Positions 7,779 to 17,019 are shown, counted from the first letter of the stretch. The stretch is DNA of 64,000 nucleotides from Nostoc commune NIES-4072 (GCF_003113895.1 NZ_BDUD01000001.1:5183191-5247190), one strand, 5' to 3'. Numbers and translations are program-made. The notes: generated from the sequence alone by a model not told the origin.

Positions 7779-8465
7779 ATGAAAACCATTGATAAATATA
7801 TAATTCAAAAGCAAATTCAACTAGCTAAACACCCACTTTTCATGCAAATTACTAGAGAAAATTCTCTAGAGAATATAAAATTGTTGGCTCAATACTTGAG
7901 CTTTTGGGTTATGTCTTTTCAGGACATAATCCGAATAAACGAGATGCAAATTACTGATAGTAAAATCCGTAAAGTTGCTCATCATCATTTAGTCGAGGAT
8001 ATGGGGCATGAGCAATGGTTTTTAAGCGATCTTCAAGAGATGAAAGTTGAAGAACCTAATCTTAAACTGCTATATAGTCGGGATTATCTTTTTACCCGTG
8101 ATGCTACATATTCCATAATATCGGAAGTTTTTCGAGCCAGTAGTGATATTGAAAGAGTTGCTCTAATAATGAGTCTTGAGTCTACAGGTCACATCTTTTT
8201 TGAGTACACTGCGAGTTTGGTGAAACGAGTTGGTTATTCTAGTAAACTCAAGTACTTCTCAATACATCATTTAGATGTGGAAAATAATCACGAAATTTTT
8301 GAGCAAGAAATGCAAAAATTTTTAAATAGTATTTATCTTTCTGAAGATGAAGAGAAAAGAATTTGCGAGATTGTTGACCGTGTGTACCAAGCTTTCACAA
8401 TTATGTTTGATGGTTTTAAGCTGTTATTGGGCAAACGGAGCCAGGTTAAAGTTTTGGTAAGTTAA
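7779..8465 (+). CDS. Heme-oxygenase-like diiron oxidase/oxygenase (HDO-type), orphan
   Basis: All-helical 228-aa protein of the TENA/PqqC/iron-containing redox superfamily. Candidate metal ligands match the HDO pattern: Glu73 and His77 in HHHLVEDMGHEQW, Glu134 in MSLESTGH, then His164, Glu168 and His171 in HHLDVENNHE. Family members such as UndA, CADD and SznF-type N-oxygenases use Fe and O2 to oxidise fatty acids, Tyr or amines, so the substrate here is open. No biosynthetic genes adjoin it; it is flanked by an orphan terminator and MITE-like repeats. Fold assignment is moderately firm, activity is inference. Confidence 0.72.
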   Translation: MKTIDKYIIQKQIQLAKHPLFMQITRENSLENIKLLAQYLSFWVMSFQDIIRINEMQITDSKIRKVAHHHLVEDMGHEQWFLSDLQEMKVEEPNLKLLYSRDYLFTRDATYSIISEVFRASSDIERVALIMSLESTGHIFFEYTASLVKRVGYSSKLKYFSIHHLDVENNHEIFEQEMQKFLNSIYLSEDEEKRICEIVDRVYQAFTIMFDGFKLLLGKRSQVKVLVS

Positions 8466-8497
8466 TAGAGAGCGTAAACTATATATCAATATATATT

Positions 8498-8600
8498 TAT
8501 AGTATTCCTAAATCATTCGTGAACAATAAAATCCCCGACTTCTTTGATAAGTCGGGTATCTGAGCCTCTTGATTTTTACAAATGATTTAGGATTGCTATA
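8498..8600. repeat. MITE-like element, 103 bp
   Basis: Imperfect terminal inverted repeats (TATAGTATTCCTAAATCATT on the left, complement of AATGATTTAGGATTGCTATA on the right) enclose a strong hairpin CCCGACTT...AAGTCGGG (8534-8556). It begins 33 bases after the HDO stop and may also serve as its terminator. Confidence 0.75.
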
Positions 8601-8655
8601 GTACAAAAACATCATATCAGTTCAGTGCCTAAGAGAAAGTTTGAAAAATACCTTT

Positions 8656-8745
8656 AGACATCTCCGAAAATGATTGTAGAGACGTTGCATTGCAACGTCT
8701 CTACAAGGGTTTCAGGTAATGCATAATTAATTTCTGGAGATGTCT
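8656..8745. repeat. MITE-like element, AGACATCTCC family, copy 1
   Basis: The ends AGACATCTCC and GGAGATGTCT are inverted, and the centre holds the hairpin TGTAGAGACGTTGCA/TGCAACGTCTCTACA. Related copies lie at 24653-24741, 48846-48937 and 60156-60245. No coding capacity. Confidence 0.85.
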
Positions 8746-8851
8746 TTTGATTAAACCGAAGACGGCGGTTGCGCCTAGCGCAACCGCCGTCTCCTAGTGT
8801 GCCCTTGCATTCAATAAGATATTAGTCTTTGATAACCCGTAACTTGGGTTA

Positions 8852-9448
8852 TTACAAAGAGGGAGCATACAACTTATCGCCGACAATCTGGCGAATTGTC
8901 TCTACTAGTTGAGTGTATGCAAAGTCAGATAAAACTGGTTTTGCTCCTTGCAAGTTAATTGGTTGATCTAAATCAATCCAAGACTTGCAACCGCCGTATT
9001 TAGGCTGATAGGGAATTTCTTGTTGGGGTAGTTTATATGTCCGCAGGAGCAGAATATAAAGCGGCTGGCGTGGTTTCCATTTGAGGCGATCGCTAATAAA
9101 ATGCTCGTTCCAAATATGAAAGGGAAGCAATGTATTGACAATAGACTCATCGCTAACTGGCAAAATATCTGTAATTTCAGCCCAACTACCGATAGGAACT
9201 GTCTCTGGATGCCAACCTGATGTAACTGGATAAACACGATCCGCGTACTCAGCTTTCAGCATGAAAGCTTGTTGATGTTCATAAGTAGGGTAAAGCAAAA
9301 TTTGCTTGTGGGCAACTTGGAAATGTCCATTTCGTTCATGGATACCGCCTTTGCGGAGCAACATAATTGTTTTGCCACTTTCCAAGGCATTTATGGCGAC
9401 TGCCCATTCTTTGAGAGCATGAAAAGTTGTAGTCAATTCCATCAGCAT
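8852..9448 (-). CDS. DUF1802 family protein
   Basis: 198 aa, soluble. It carries the family N-terminus ALKEWAVAINALESGKTIML followed by LLRKGGIHE, then FLLYPTYEHQ-like and W-rich strands. DUF1802 proteins are common in cyanobacteria and often annotated only as hypothetical. No catalytic motif is evident. It is isolated from neighbours on its strand, with the MITE-like copy 1 downstream. Family confidence is good, function unknown. Confidence 0.85.
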   Translation of the reverse strand: MLMELTTTFHALKEWAVAINALESGKTIMLLRKGGIHERNGHFQVAHKQILLYPTYEHQQAFMLKAEYADRVYPVTSGWHPETVPIGSWAEITDILPVSDESIVNTLLPFHIWNEHFISDRLKWKPRQPLYILLLRTYKLPQQEIPYQPKYGGCKSWIDLDQPINLQGAKPVLSDFAYTQLVETIRQIVGDKLYAPSL

Positions 9449-9531
9449 CTACTGTAACTCTGGTTTAATTTCAAGCTAAGACCGATAACGTGTGAAACTA
9501 TCTAGGGGAATGAATTAGAAAGCAAGCAGTT

Positions 9532-9941
9532 ATGGAAAAGCGTTTACTAGGTACTTCTAAAGTCCAAATCACACCCATCCTTATGGGAACTTGGCAAGCG
9601 GGTAAAAGAATGTGGGTGGGAGTTAAAGATGCAGACTCGATTAAAACGATCCGAGCCGCTTATGAAGCTGGTATCACCGCATGTTTCAAGGCGAAAACTT
9701 TGAACGTGCTCAACAGGCGCTACAACAACTGCGTCCGATAGCCCTTCTTCATAATTGTACACTTGCTCAGTTAGCTTTAGCGTGGTTAATTGCTCAACCC
9801 CAAACAAATGCTATTGCCGGGGCGCGTTATCCCGAACAAGCACAAGACAATGCATTAGCCGCCCAATTGGCAGAAATTGATGCAATTGGACGTATTGTTA
9901 CCGACCATCTGGATAACAGCCCAATTATGTGGAATTGGTGA
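9532..9941 (+). pseudogene. Aldo/keto reductase with large internal deletion
   Basis: The first ~48 codons from 9532 (MEKRLLGTSKVQITPILMG...) are a normal aldo/keto reductase N-terminus. They run directly into, and out of frame with, its C-terminus (MFQGENFERAQQALQQLRPI... AWLIAQPQTNAIAGAR...) ending at 9941. A full enzyme is about 310-330 aa, so roughly 190 codons, including the catalytic Tyr/Lys/His core, are missing, and the join near 9680 changes frame. Both remaining ends are well preserved, so the deletion is probably recent. Not expected to be functional. Confidence 0.88.
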
Positions 9942-10344
9942 CAATGCATTTTGGTTAGTCATGCTTATCTCCCCAAGATCCCCTCAACTCTCTTAAAAAG
10001 ATAGTCGGGGATCAAATCTCTGGAGTTAAATTGCAAAATCTAACAAAATGTCAACTTTAGTAAACTAGGGGTTGCAACCCAGAAATTAAGTGATAAATTA
10101 AATAGTAGGACACCAAACAAAAAACCAAACTAAAAGGGTAAATGACTTAGTGTCCCCTGTCATCAACCCAAGCAAATTTCAGCATATCAAATGAAGTGGT
10201 AAAAAGCCGAATATAGAAGGCAAACCCAAATCCTAAAGCAGAAAAACGCAATAATGCTGAGTTTGTTCGTCGTTTAGTCAACCTTAGTTATTAAGTTTCA
10301 ATTACTTAACTTAGTTTAACAATTTGAACCCTGTAAACTCGATA

Positions 10345-10372
10345 AAACCTGGTTAACCTCGACCAGGTTTTT
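10345..10372 (+). terminator. Terminator-like hairpin, orphan
   Basis: AAACCTGG (10345-10352) pairs with CCAGGTTT (10363-10370), followed by TT. It lies in the gene-free spacer 9942-10592, which otherwise shows only weak inverted repeats (GGACAC...GTGTCC, 10109-10155). Confidence 0.45.
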
Positions 10373-10463
10373 GGCATTTTATCAAGAAAGGCAGAGGGCA
10401 GAAGGGAATTTTGATTCCAGCACTGAAGCTTTTGGTTAAAGTACTTGACTTATTTTACTTATA

Positions 10464-10494
10464 AAAATCAGCCCACTAAGTAGGCTGATTTTTT
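10464..10494 (+). terminator. Strong intrinsic terminator, orphan
   Basis: AATCAGCC (10466-10473) pairs with GGCTGATT (10483-10490), and the flanking AAA/TTTT extends the stem and gives a U-tract on both strands. No gene ends here; the TPR-CHAT gene starts 100 bases downstream. Could end a small RNA. Confidence 0.6.
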
Positions 10495-10592
10495 GCAATA
10501 TCAACTCACATAAGATTGTGAGAGCTAGGGCGTGAGCAATGGATGCAAATGGTAACATTACCCTGGTAGCCTAAATACCTACAGTTAATCCT

Positions 10593-13349
10593 GTGCGTTC
10601 CTGGTTATTAGTTACCTCTGTCATGCTTATGGCTATAAAAACTAGGGTTTTTGGTGCGAATTCTGTAAAAGTTAAAAAGCAAAAGCAGCCAGGGAATTGG
10701 CAGAAAACCACACTTGCTCAGTTTTTAGGCTTGTCTTTGTACTTCCTAATAGCTCTGCTATGCATTCTTAGTTCACCCGTGCTGGCAAAAGTTTCTAGCT
10801 CAATTAATTTATCATCTCAACCACCAATTCACAATCTTACGTCGCTGGCTGTGGTCGCTGACCCAGCCTCATTAGTAGAGCAAGGCAAAGTTTTATACAA
10901 TAACGGAAACTTTACCAAGGCGGTAGAAGTGTTACAACAGGCTGTCCAAGTATATAAGCAGCAAGGGGAGAGGATCAGACTGGCAGCAACACTGAGTAAT
11001 CTTTCTTTAGCTTACCAACAACTCGGTGCATGGGATCAGGCACAGCAGGCAATTACAGAGAGCTTAAATTTGCTCAAAGTACAGGATGAAAACCAAAATC
11101 TGCAAATATTTGCCCAATCACTGGATATTCAAGGTCGTCTCCAACTGACAATGGGACAGGCGGAGGCGGCTTTAGCAACTTGGCAGCAGACAGAAAAAAT
11201 TTACAGGCAAGCAAATAATCAAAACGGCGTGGTGCGATCGCTAATCAATCAAGCACAGGCGTGGCAAACCCAAGGATTTTACCCTCGCGCTCTCAAAACA
11301 CTCGATCATGTTAGTCAGACTTTAAAATCTCAGCCAGACTCTATAGAAAAGACAGTGAGTTTGCGATCGCTCGGTGATGCGCTTTTAGTAGTGGGCGATT
11401 TGGAAAAGTCACATCAGGCGCTAGAAGAAAGTCTGACGATTGCTCGAAATCTGCAATCAAGCGTTGATATTGGGGCCAGTCTGTTCAGCTTGGGGAATAA
11501 TGCTCTTAAACAACAAGACAAACCAAAGGCGATCGCTTATTATCAACAAACAGTTGCAGCATCTCCCTCACCCATTACAAAAGTCCAAGCGCAACTAAAT
11601 TACTTAAGAATACTCATTGAAGATCAACGAGCCGCAGAGATTCAAGCTCTCTTGCCGTTGATTAAGTCCCAAATCGACCAACTCCCCCTCAGCCGTGCGA
11701 GTATTTACGCCCAAGTAAACTTTTCTCAAAGTCTAGCAAAAGTCAAAAGTGACATATTGCACGCATCCAGTCAGAATTACTACAAAGCATCCAGTAACCA
11801 AGACTCAGCAGTATTACTCGCCAGCGCCATCCAGCAATCCCGTAGTTTAGGGGACAAGCAAGCAGAAGCCTATGCACTAAAGAGTTTAGGGGGCTTGTAC
11901 GAAGAAACCAAACAGTGGCCAGAAGCGCAAGAGCTTACCCGGCAAGGATTAGCGTTGGCACAGAGCAGCAATGCACCAGAAATTACCTATACCTTAGAGT
12001 GGCAATTAGGTAGATTGCTGTGGGCACAAAAAGATATTAATGGTGCGATCGCAGCTTATGATGCTGCTGTGGCCACTCTCCAGTCTCTTCGCAGAGATTT
12101 AGTAGCCAATAAAGACGTAGTAAACCAAGATGTACAATTCAACTTCCGGGACAGCGTGGAACCCGTCTACCGAGAGTCAGTAGAGTTACTGCTGAAATCC
12201 CAAGCAGGAAAATCACCAGATGAAAAAATATTAGAGAAAGCACGAGAGCGCATTGAAGCACTCCAAATAGCAGAATTGAACAATTTCTTCCAGCAAGCTT
12301 GCTTACAAGGTCAGAGAGTATCCCTCGATCAAGTGGTAGATAAAGATAATCCCACGGCTGCTATTCTTTATCCGATTATTCTTCCTGACGAACTCCAGGT
12401 AATTGTCAAAATTCCCAAACAACCCCTACAAAACTACAGTAACAAGATATCCCAAGCAGATGTAGAGAAACTGTTAGTAGAACTGCGAAAAAATCTTGTC
12501 AATCCCACCGCTACCAACGCAGTTCAAACCCAAGCACACCTAGTTTACGACTGGCTGCTCAAACCCATTGAGTCACAATTGCAAAAAAGTGGGGTAAATA
12601 CCTTAGTGTTTGTTTTGGATGGCGCGTTACGCAATTTACCAATGGCGGCTCTCTATGATGGTAAGCAATATTTAGTAGAGAAATATGCAATTGCTCTGAG
12701 CGTGGGTCTGCAAATCTTCGACCCTAAACCGCTAGTACAACAGCAATTAAGGGCGCTAACCGCAGGACTGACTCAGCCGCCACCAGGTTTTTCTAAGTTT
12801 GCACCGTTGCTTGCGATCAAATCTGAATTCGACGGCATTATTAAAGCAGGAGTCTCGACCACTAGCCTAATAGATAGAGATTTTAAGAAAAAGAATTTAG
12901 AGAGTGAAATTGCTGATACTTCATTCAATATAGTGCATTTAGCAACCCACGGTCAGTTTAGTTCCCGCCTTGAAGACACTTTTATTTTAGATTTCGATGG
13001 TCAGATCAACGTCAAAGATTTTGATACTCTCTTCCGCAGTCAGGGTAAAACCATAGTAGAGTTATTAGTTTTGAGTGCTTGCCAGACAGCAACAGGAGAC
13101 AAACGTGCAGCACTGGGTCTTGCAGGAGCAGCTGTACGAGCTGGGGCACGCAGTACTATAGCATCCCTGTGGCAAATCGACGATCGCTCCACAGCAATGT
13201 TTGTTAGTGCCTTCTATCGAGAACTCAAGAAGGGCAAAACTAGCAAAGCCGAAGCTGTTCACCGGGCCCAGCTAGAACTGCTGAAACATCCTAACTACAA
13301 AGCACCAAGCTTTTGGTCTGCTTATGTGTTGATTGGGAATTGGTTGTAA
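10593..13349 (+). CDS. TPR-repeat CHAT-domain (caspase-like) protein, exported
   Basis: 918 aa. The GTG at 10593 or the in-frame ATG at 10623 could be the start; the ATG gives a more normal N-terminus. A hydrophobic stretch ending ...ILSSPVLA (about residues 45-66) looks like a signal peptide or anchor. Residues about 90-520 are repeated TPR units, several with Ala8/Pro32-type consensus. The C-terminal ~270 residues are a CHAT domain with the His/Cys dyad: His786 in HLATHGQF and Cys830 in LSACQTATG, followed by AVRAGARSTIASLW and the terminal FWSAYVLIGNWL. CHAT domains are separase/caspase-related proteases; cyanobacteria hold many TPR-CHAT proteins of unknown target. Confidence 0.93.
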   Translation: MRSWLLVTSVMLMAIKTRVFGANSVKVKKQKQPGNWQKTTLAQFLGLSLYFLIALLCILSSPVLAKVSSSINLSSQPPIHNLTSLAVVADPASLVEQGKVLYNNGNFTKAVEVLQQAVQVYKQQGERIRLAATLSNLSLAYQQLGAWDQAQQAITESLNLLKVQDENQNLQIFAQSLDIQGRLQLTMGQAEAALATWQQTEKIYRQANNQNGVVRSLINQAQAWQTQGFYPRALKTLDHVSQTLKSQPDSIEKTVSLRSLGDALLVVGDLEKSHQALEESLTIARNLQSSVDIGASLFSLGNNALKQQDKPKAIAYYQQTVAASPSPITKVQAQLNYLRILIEDQRAAEIQALLPLIKSQIDQLPLSRASIYAQVNFSQSLAKVKSDILHASSQNYYKASSNQDSAVLLASAIQQSRSLGDKQAEAYALKSLGGLYEETKQWPEAQELTRQGLALAQSSNAPEITYTLEWQLGRLLWAQKDINGAIAAYDAAVATLQSLRRDLVANKDVVNQDVQFNFRDSVEPVYRESVELLLKSQAGKSPDEKILEKARERIEALQIAELNNFFQQACLQGQRVSLDQVVDKDNPTAAILYPIILPDELQVIVKIPKQPLQNYSNKISQADVEKLLVELRKNLVNPTATNAVQTQAHLVYDWLLKPIESQLQKSGVNTLVFVLDGALRNLPMAALYDGKQYLVEKYAIALSVGLQIFDPKPLVQQQLRALTAGLTQPPPGFSKFAPLLAIKSEFDGIIKAGVSTTSLIDRDFKKKNLESEIADTSFNIVHLATHGQFSSRLEDTFILDFDGQINVKDFDTLFRSQGKTIVELLVLSACQTATGDKRAALGLAGAAVRAGARSTIASLWQIDDRSTAMFVSAFYRELKKGKTSKAEAVHRAQLELLKHPNYKAPSFWSAYVLIGNWL

Positions 13350-13365
13350 TTTGGAGATAAACTAG

Positions 13366-13914
13366 ATGAGCCGTTTTTTTGTCGCCCTTTTACCACCACA
13401 AGACATTCAAGACTACGCCAACCAGATTAAGCAATACTTCGCTGATCGCTATGCTAGTAGCGGAGCGCTAAAATCTCCGCCTCATATTACCCTGCAACCA
13501 CCCTTTGAATGGGCAGATGATAACTTGCCACTGCTAGAAGCATCCTTGAAGGAATTTGCTAGTAGACAACAGCCAGTAGCTATTACCCTCAAGGGATTTG
13601 ATGCCTTTGCGCCTCGTGTCATATACATTAATGTAGTCATAAGTCAAGAACTTTTAACTTTGCAAGCAGATTTAATGGCTTATGTAGAAAGCAACTTGGG
13701 AATCGTTGACAAGGTTTCTAAAACTCGCCCTTTTGCTCCCCATATAACGGTTGCATTTCGAGATTTAACAAAGCAAAACTTTAGAGTTGCTTGGCCAGAA
13801 TTTGAAAAGCGTCAGTTGCATTTTGAGTTTACTGCCGACAAATTAACATTACTGCTTCACGACGGTAAGCGGTGGAATATTGAATCAGAGTTTGGTTTTC
13901 TGAGCAATGAATAA
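13366..13914 (+). CDS. 2H phosphoesterase (2'-5' RNA ligase/LigT-like)
   Basis: 182 aa with the two diagnostic HxTx motifs, PHITLQ (about residue 40) and PHITVA (about residue 125), spaced as in LigT/CPDase-like 2H enzymes. The N-terminus MSRFFVALLPP is typical. Such proteins open 2',3'-cyclic phosphates or process 2'-5' RNA links in the cytoplasm; physiological substrates are mostly unknown. It starts 16 bases after the CHAT gene stop with an upstream GGAG, so the two are likely co-transcribed. Confidence 0.9.
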   Translation: MSRFFVALLPPQDIQDYANQIKQYFADRYASSGALKSPPHITLQPPFEWADDNLPLLEASLKEFASRQQPVAITLKGFDAFAPRVIYINVVISQELLTLQADLMAYVESNLGIVDKVSKTRPFAPHITVAFRDLTKQNFRVAWPEFEKRQLHFEFTADKLTLLLHDGKRWNIESEFGFLSNE

Positions 13915-13946
13915 CGTTTAAAGTGTATGGTTACATTACTTTTACT

Positions 13947-14492
13947 TTAGCTTTGCCTGGGAGTCATAGCCATCACCGCGTTAACCATAAGCTTTGGCAA
14001 ATCTCCCAAAGTTGGTAAAATGTCTTCTGCGGAGCAAACCAGTGGCAGATCATCTCCAAGCCATACCCAAATCTGTTGACGAGTTATATCTATTAGCCAA
14101 GCTAATTGCGTTCCGTTGCTAAGACAGTGGAGAATTTTGTTTTGCAAGTCTAGGGTGCTTTGGTCAGGAGAGCGAATTTCAATTAACCAGTCAGGCGCTC
14201 CCTCTAGAGGGCCATCTTTATCGCCAAGGCGATCGCAAGCAATAACGGAAATATCCGGTACTGGAGAGTAGGGAGGTACAATACAACGCAGTTCTTGCAC
14301 GGCTTCAAACCGCTCAGTATGACTATTTATGTAATTCACTAAATTGCGTTGTAGGCGCGAGTGAAAAAGGGTTGGCATTGGTTTTTCCAGTGCTTGCCCG
14401 TTAATTAACTCCCATGCGGGCGAAGCCTCAATGTTAGGTTGAGAGAGAAACTCGGCTAAAGGGATCTTTGCAACTGACTTCATTTTGAACAC
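13947..14492 (-). CDS. Uma2 (DUF820) family putative endonuclease
   Basis: 181 aa, full-length. It has the N-terminal FLSQPNIEASPAWELINGQ followed by ALEKPMP, and the PD-(D/E)XK-like core VPDISVIACDR ... APDWLIEIRSPDQS ... with the terminal WLIDITRQQIWVWLG strand. These proteins are expanded in cyanobacteria; nuclease activity is predicted from fold and is not established for most. It converges with the 2H gene (about 32 bases between stops) and is intact, unlike the Uma2 gene at 3567-4193. Confidence 0.88.
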   Translation of the reverse strand: MFKMKSVAKIPLAEFLSQPNIEASPAWELINGQALEKPMPTLFHSRLQRNLVNYINSHTERFEAVQELRCIVPPYSPVPDISVIACDRLGDKDGPLEGAPDWLIEIRSPDQSTLDLQNKILHCLSNGTQLAWLIDITRQQIWVWLGDDLPLVCSAEDILPTLGDLPKLMVNAVMAMTPRQS

Positions 14493-14911
14493 TTATGAGA
14501 GCATAGATTCTTGCCGCACTTTAATATTAAACTAGTTTCAACTTAGTAATATATCGCACTACTATCAAGTTTAAGACTTCAGCTATATATGCTTTCCCAC
14601 TAATTCTCCAAGTGCGATCGCGCTACTTAAACTACTAAAATGACGATTTTACGGCGTTATTGCTGCGTAATTTTGTCTGGAGTATTGTCGTTATAATGGC
14701 ATGTAATATATGCGATCGCTATTTAGAAACAACCCGAAGCGATCGCCCATCAAAGTTAAACGTTTCAAAGAGTTGCACCTTGGGTCACGCATCGCTTAAA
14801 GTTTGGAACACCTTGTAAACAAACATGTTAGATTTATTTATTTATACTTACGTAATTTTTGTCAACCAAGATACATTAAATGGTAGTTTAGTACCAAAGG
14901 AACCAAAAAGT
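14493..14911. other. Gene-free spacer
   Basis: Several HIP1-type GCGATCGC sites and AT-rich sequence. I see no ORF, hairpin or repeat that I can support here. Confidence 0.5.
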
Positions 14912-15655
14912 ATGGCTGTTAGTAGTCCTGAAGTCATCCGTCATATATTGATTGGGCTGGGATATTTAGCTCCTGAAATAGACCCTAAACCGGATCTGAC
15001 TAAATTTGCTCCCTGGAAGCTCAATAACAACTCTTTGACCGATGATCCTACTGAAGAAGCGATTAAAAAGTTTCAGAAACAGTATCCACAAAAACTTGAG
15101 GTTAATGGTAACGCTGATGCCCAAACTCGAAGTGTAATGGAAGAAATAGTCATCGGACTTCAAAATAGATTGAAGTTTCACGGTTTTGCAACCAATGCCG
15201 AAATTCCTCCAGACAGGCCTTTTTATGGGCCAGCCACTTATACAGCAGTCAAGAAATTTCAGAAATCTCAGGGTTTCACTGAAAATGGCATTGCCACTAT
15301 TGAACAGCGTCAAATTTTACAGCAATCTACTCTTACAAACAAGCCGCAGTCGCAGCCACAGTCACAGATTAAGCTGATAGATTTATTGGCTCAATTCAAA
15401 AAGAATCCTAAAAATCCTTCTTACAGTACAGCCCTAAATAACTTACAACAAAATCTACCCAAAGACGTTTTGCACAAAGTTACTAACAAATGGAGGGGGA
15501 CAAACGATCAAAATCCTGAGATTGTCAAGCTGACGAATCTATTCACTTATTATGATGACAACAATCAAAACCATCGTGATGCACTAAATCACTTACAAAG
15601 TCAGATCACCCCAGCTATCTATAAAGAATTTATTAATCTCTGGAATAAGAAGTAA
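14912..15655 (+). CDS. Peptidoglycan-binding-domain (PGB_1) protein
   Basis: I prefer the ATG at 14912 (MAVSSPEVIRHILI) with AAAGGA upstream over the in-frame 14825 ATG, whose 29-residue extension looks unlike the family. Two PG_binding_1-like units are visible: one ending TEEAIKKFQKQ...VNGNADAQTRSVM, the second GLQNRLKFHGF...YGPATYTAVKKFQKSQGFTENGIA. The remaining C-terminal third is Asn/Gln/Lys-rich and unfamiliar. There is no signal peptide, so how it would reach the wall is unclear; it may be part of a larger exported or enzyme complex. Function beyond domain identity is unknown. Confidence 0.75.
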   Translation: MAVSSPEVIRHILIGLGYLAPEIDPKPDLTKFAPWKLNNNSLTDDPTEEAIKKFQKQYPQKLEVNGNADAQTRSVMEEIVIGLQNRLKFHGFATNAEIPPDRPFYGPATYTAVKKFQKSQGFTENGIATIEQRQILQQSTLTNKPQSQPQSQIKLIDLLAQFKKNPKNPSYSTALNNLQQNLPKDVLHKVTNKWRGTNDQNPEIVKLTNLFTYYDDNNQNHRDALNHLQSQITPAIYKEFINLWNKK

Positions 15656-15675
15656 ACTAACCGTAAAAATCATGT

Positions 15676-15704
15676 CCCGCCTGGAATTAAAGTTCTAGGC
15701 GGGT
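15676..15704. terminator. Hairpin downstream of PG-binding gene
   Basis: The sequence begins CCCGCCTGGAA and ends TTCTAGGCGGG, forming a near-perfect palindromic stem. No U-tract follows, so it may be a dispersed repeat rather than a true terminator. A similar motif (CCCGCC...GAACTAAAGTTC) is at 3341-3364. Confidence 0.45.
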
Positions 15705-15831
15705 GAGTCAAGCCTTCAGTTAAGCTATTCAAACTGTTCACGCCTCGACGAAGTGAAGCAGCATTTATTTTCTTAAACAGTCGATAATGTAAATAAATGT
15801 AATAAAATCCTCAAGCAGGACAAAAGCATCT

Positions 15832-17019
15832 ATGCGTGTAATTTTAATGACCGGTAAAGGCGGCGTGGGCAAAACTTCCGTTGCTGCTGCAACTGGACTG
15901 CGTTGTGCTGAACTAGGCTATCAGACATTGGTTTTAAGTACAGACCCCGCGCATTCGCTGGCAGACAGTTTTGACATAGAACTGGGACATGCACCCCAAA
16001 AAATTCGCCCAAATCTGTGGGGTGCAGAATTGGATGCTCTGCAAGAACTTGAGGGAAACTGGGGTGCGGTGAAACGTTACATTACCCAAGTTTTACAGGC
16101 AAGGGGTTTAGACGGCATACAGGCAGAAGAATTGGCAATTTTACCAGGTATGGATGAGATTTTTGGCTTGGTAAGGATGAAACGTCATTACGATGAAGGT
16201 GAGTTTGATGTTTTAATTATCGACTCAGCCCCCACGGGTACTGCACTACGCTTGCTGAGTTTACCTGAAGTTGGTGGCTGGTATATGCGCCGTTTTTACA
16301 AACCATTCCAAAACATCTCGGTAGCACTTCGCCCTCTGGTTGAACCTCTTTTTAGACCAATTGCTGGTTTTTCGTTACCAGATAAAGAGGTGATGGATGC
16401 ACCTTATGAGTTTTATGAACAAATTGAAGCTCTGGAAAAAGTATTAACAGACAATACTCAAACTTCAGTGCGTTTGGTAACTAATCCCGAAAAAATGGTG
16501 ATTAAAGAGTCTTTGCGTGCCCATGCTTATCTAAGTTTGTATAATGTGGCAACAGATTTAATTGTGGCTAATCGAATTATTCCCCGCGAAGTCCAAGACC
16601 CATTTTTCCAACGTTGGAAGGAAAGTCAGGAGCAATATCGCCAGGAGATTCATGATAATTTCCACCCTCTACCAGTGAAAGAAGTTCCACTATTTTCCGA
16701 GGAAATGTGTGGTTTAGCTGCCTTAGAACGCCTGAAAGAAACTCTTTATAAAGATGAAGATCCAACTCAGGTTTATTACAAAGAAACGACTATGAGAGTC
16801 GTACAAGAGCAAAACCAATACAGCTTAGAAATTTATTTACCTGGGATTCCGAAAAACCAAGTTCAACTAAGTAAAAATGGAGACGAATTAAACATTACTA
16901 TTGGCAACCACCGTCGTAACTTAGTTTTACCGCAAGCCTTAGCAGCACTACAGCCAGGAGGGGCAAAGATGGAAGACGACTATCTTAAAATTCGCTTTGC
17001 TGACAATATAAAAGTTTAA
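15832..17019 (+). CDS. Get3/ArsA-family ATPase with C-terminal HSP20-like domain
   Basis: 395 aa. The deviant Walker [16 protein letters not shown] (residues about 8-22), switch [13 protein letters not shown] and switch [16 protein letters not shown] define the GET3/TRC40/ArsA family. Residues about 320-395 ([20 protein letters not shown] onward) form an alpha-crystallin-like ArsA_HSP20 domain, a fusion common in cyanobacteria and plastids. I do not see the paired CxxC of eukaryotic Get3, nor arsenic genes around it, so a chaperone or targeting role for hydrophobic proteins is more likely than arsenite export. It is monocistronic with a terminator at 17086. Confidence 0.92.
   Translation: MRVILMTGKGGVGKTSVAAATGLRCAELGYQTLVLSTDPAHSLADSFDIELGHAPQKIRPNLWGAELDALQELEGNWGAVKRYITQVLQARGLDGIQAEELAILPGMDEIFGLVRMKRHYDEGEFDVLIIDSAPTGTALRLLSLPEVGGWYMRRFYKPFQNISVALRPLVEPLFRPIAGFSLPDKEVMDAPYEFYEQIEALEKVLTDNTQTSVRLVTNPEKMVIKESLRAHAYLSLYNVATDLIVANRIIPREVQDPFFQRWKESQEQYRQEIHDNFHPLPVKEVPLFSEEMCGLAALERLKETLYKDEDPTQVYYKETTMRVVQEQNQYSLEIYLPGIPKNQVQLSKNGDELNITIGNHRRNLVLPQALAALQPGGAKMEDDYLKIRFADNIKV

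Noticed and set aside
15832..17019. Arsenite-efflux ATPase (ArsA)
   Set aside because: The HSP20-like C-terminus and lack of ars genes nearby fit the cyanobacterial Get3-like group better.
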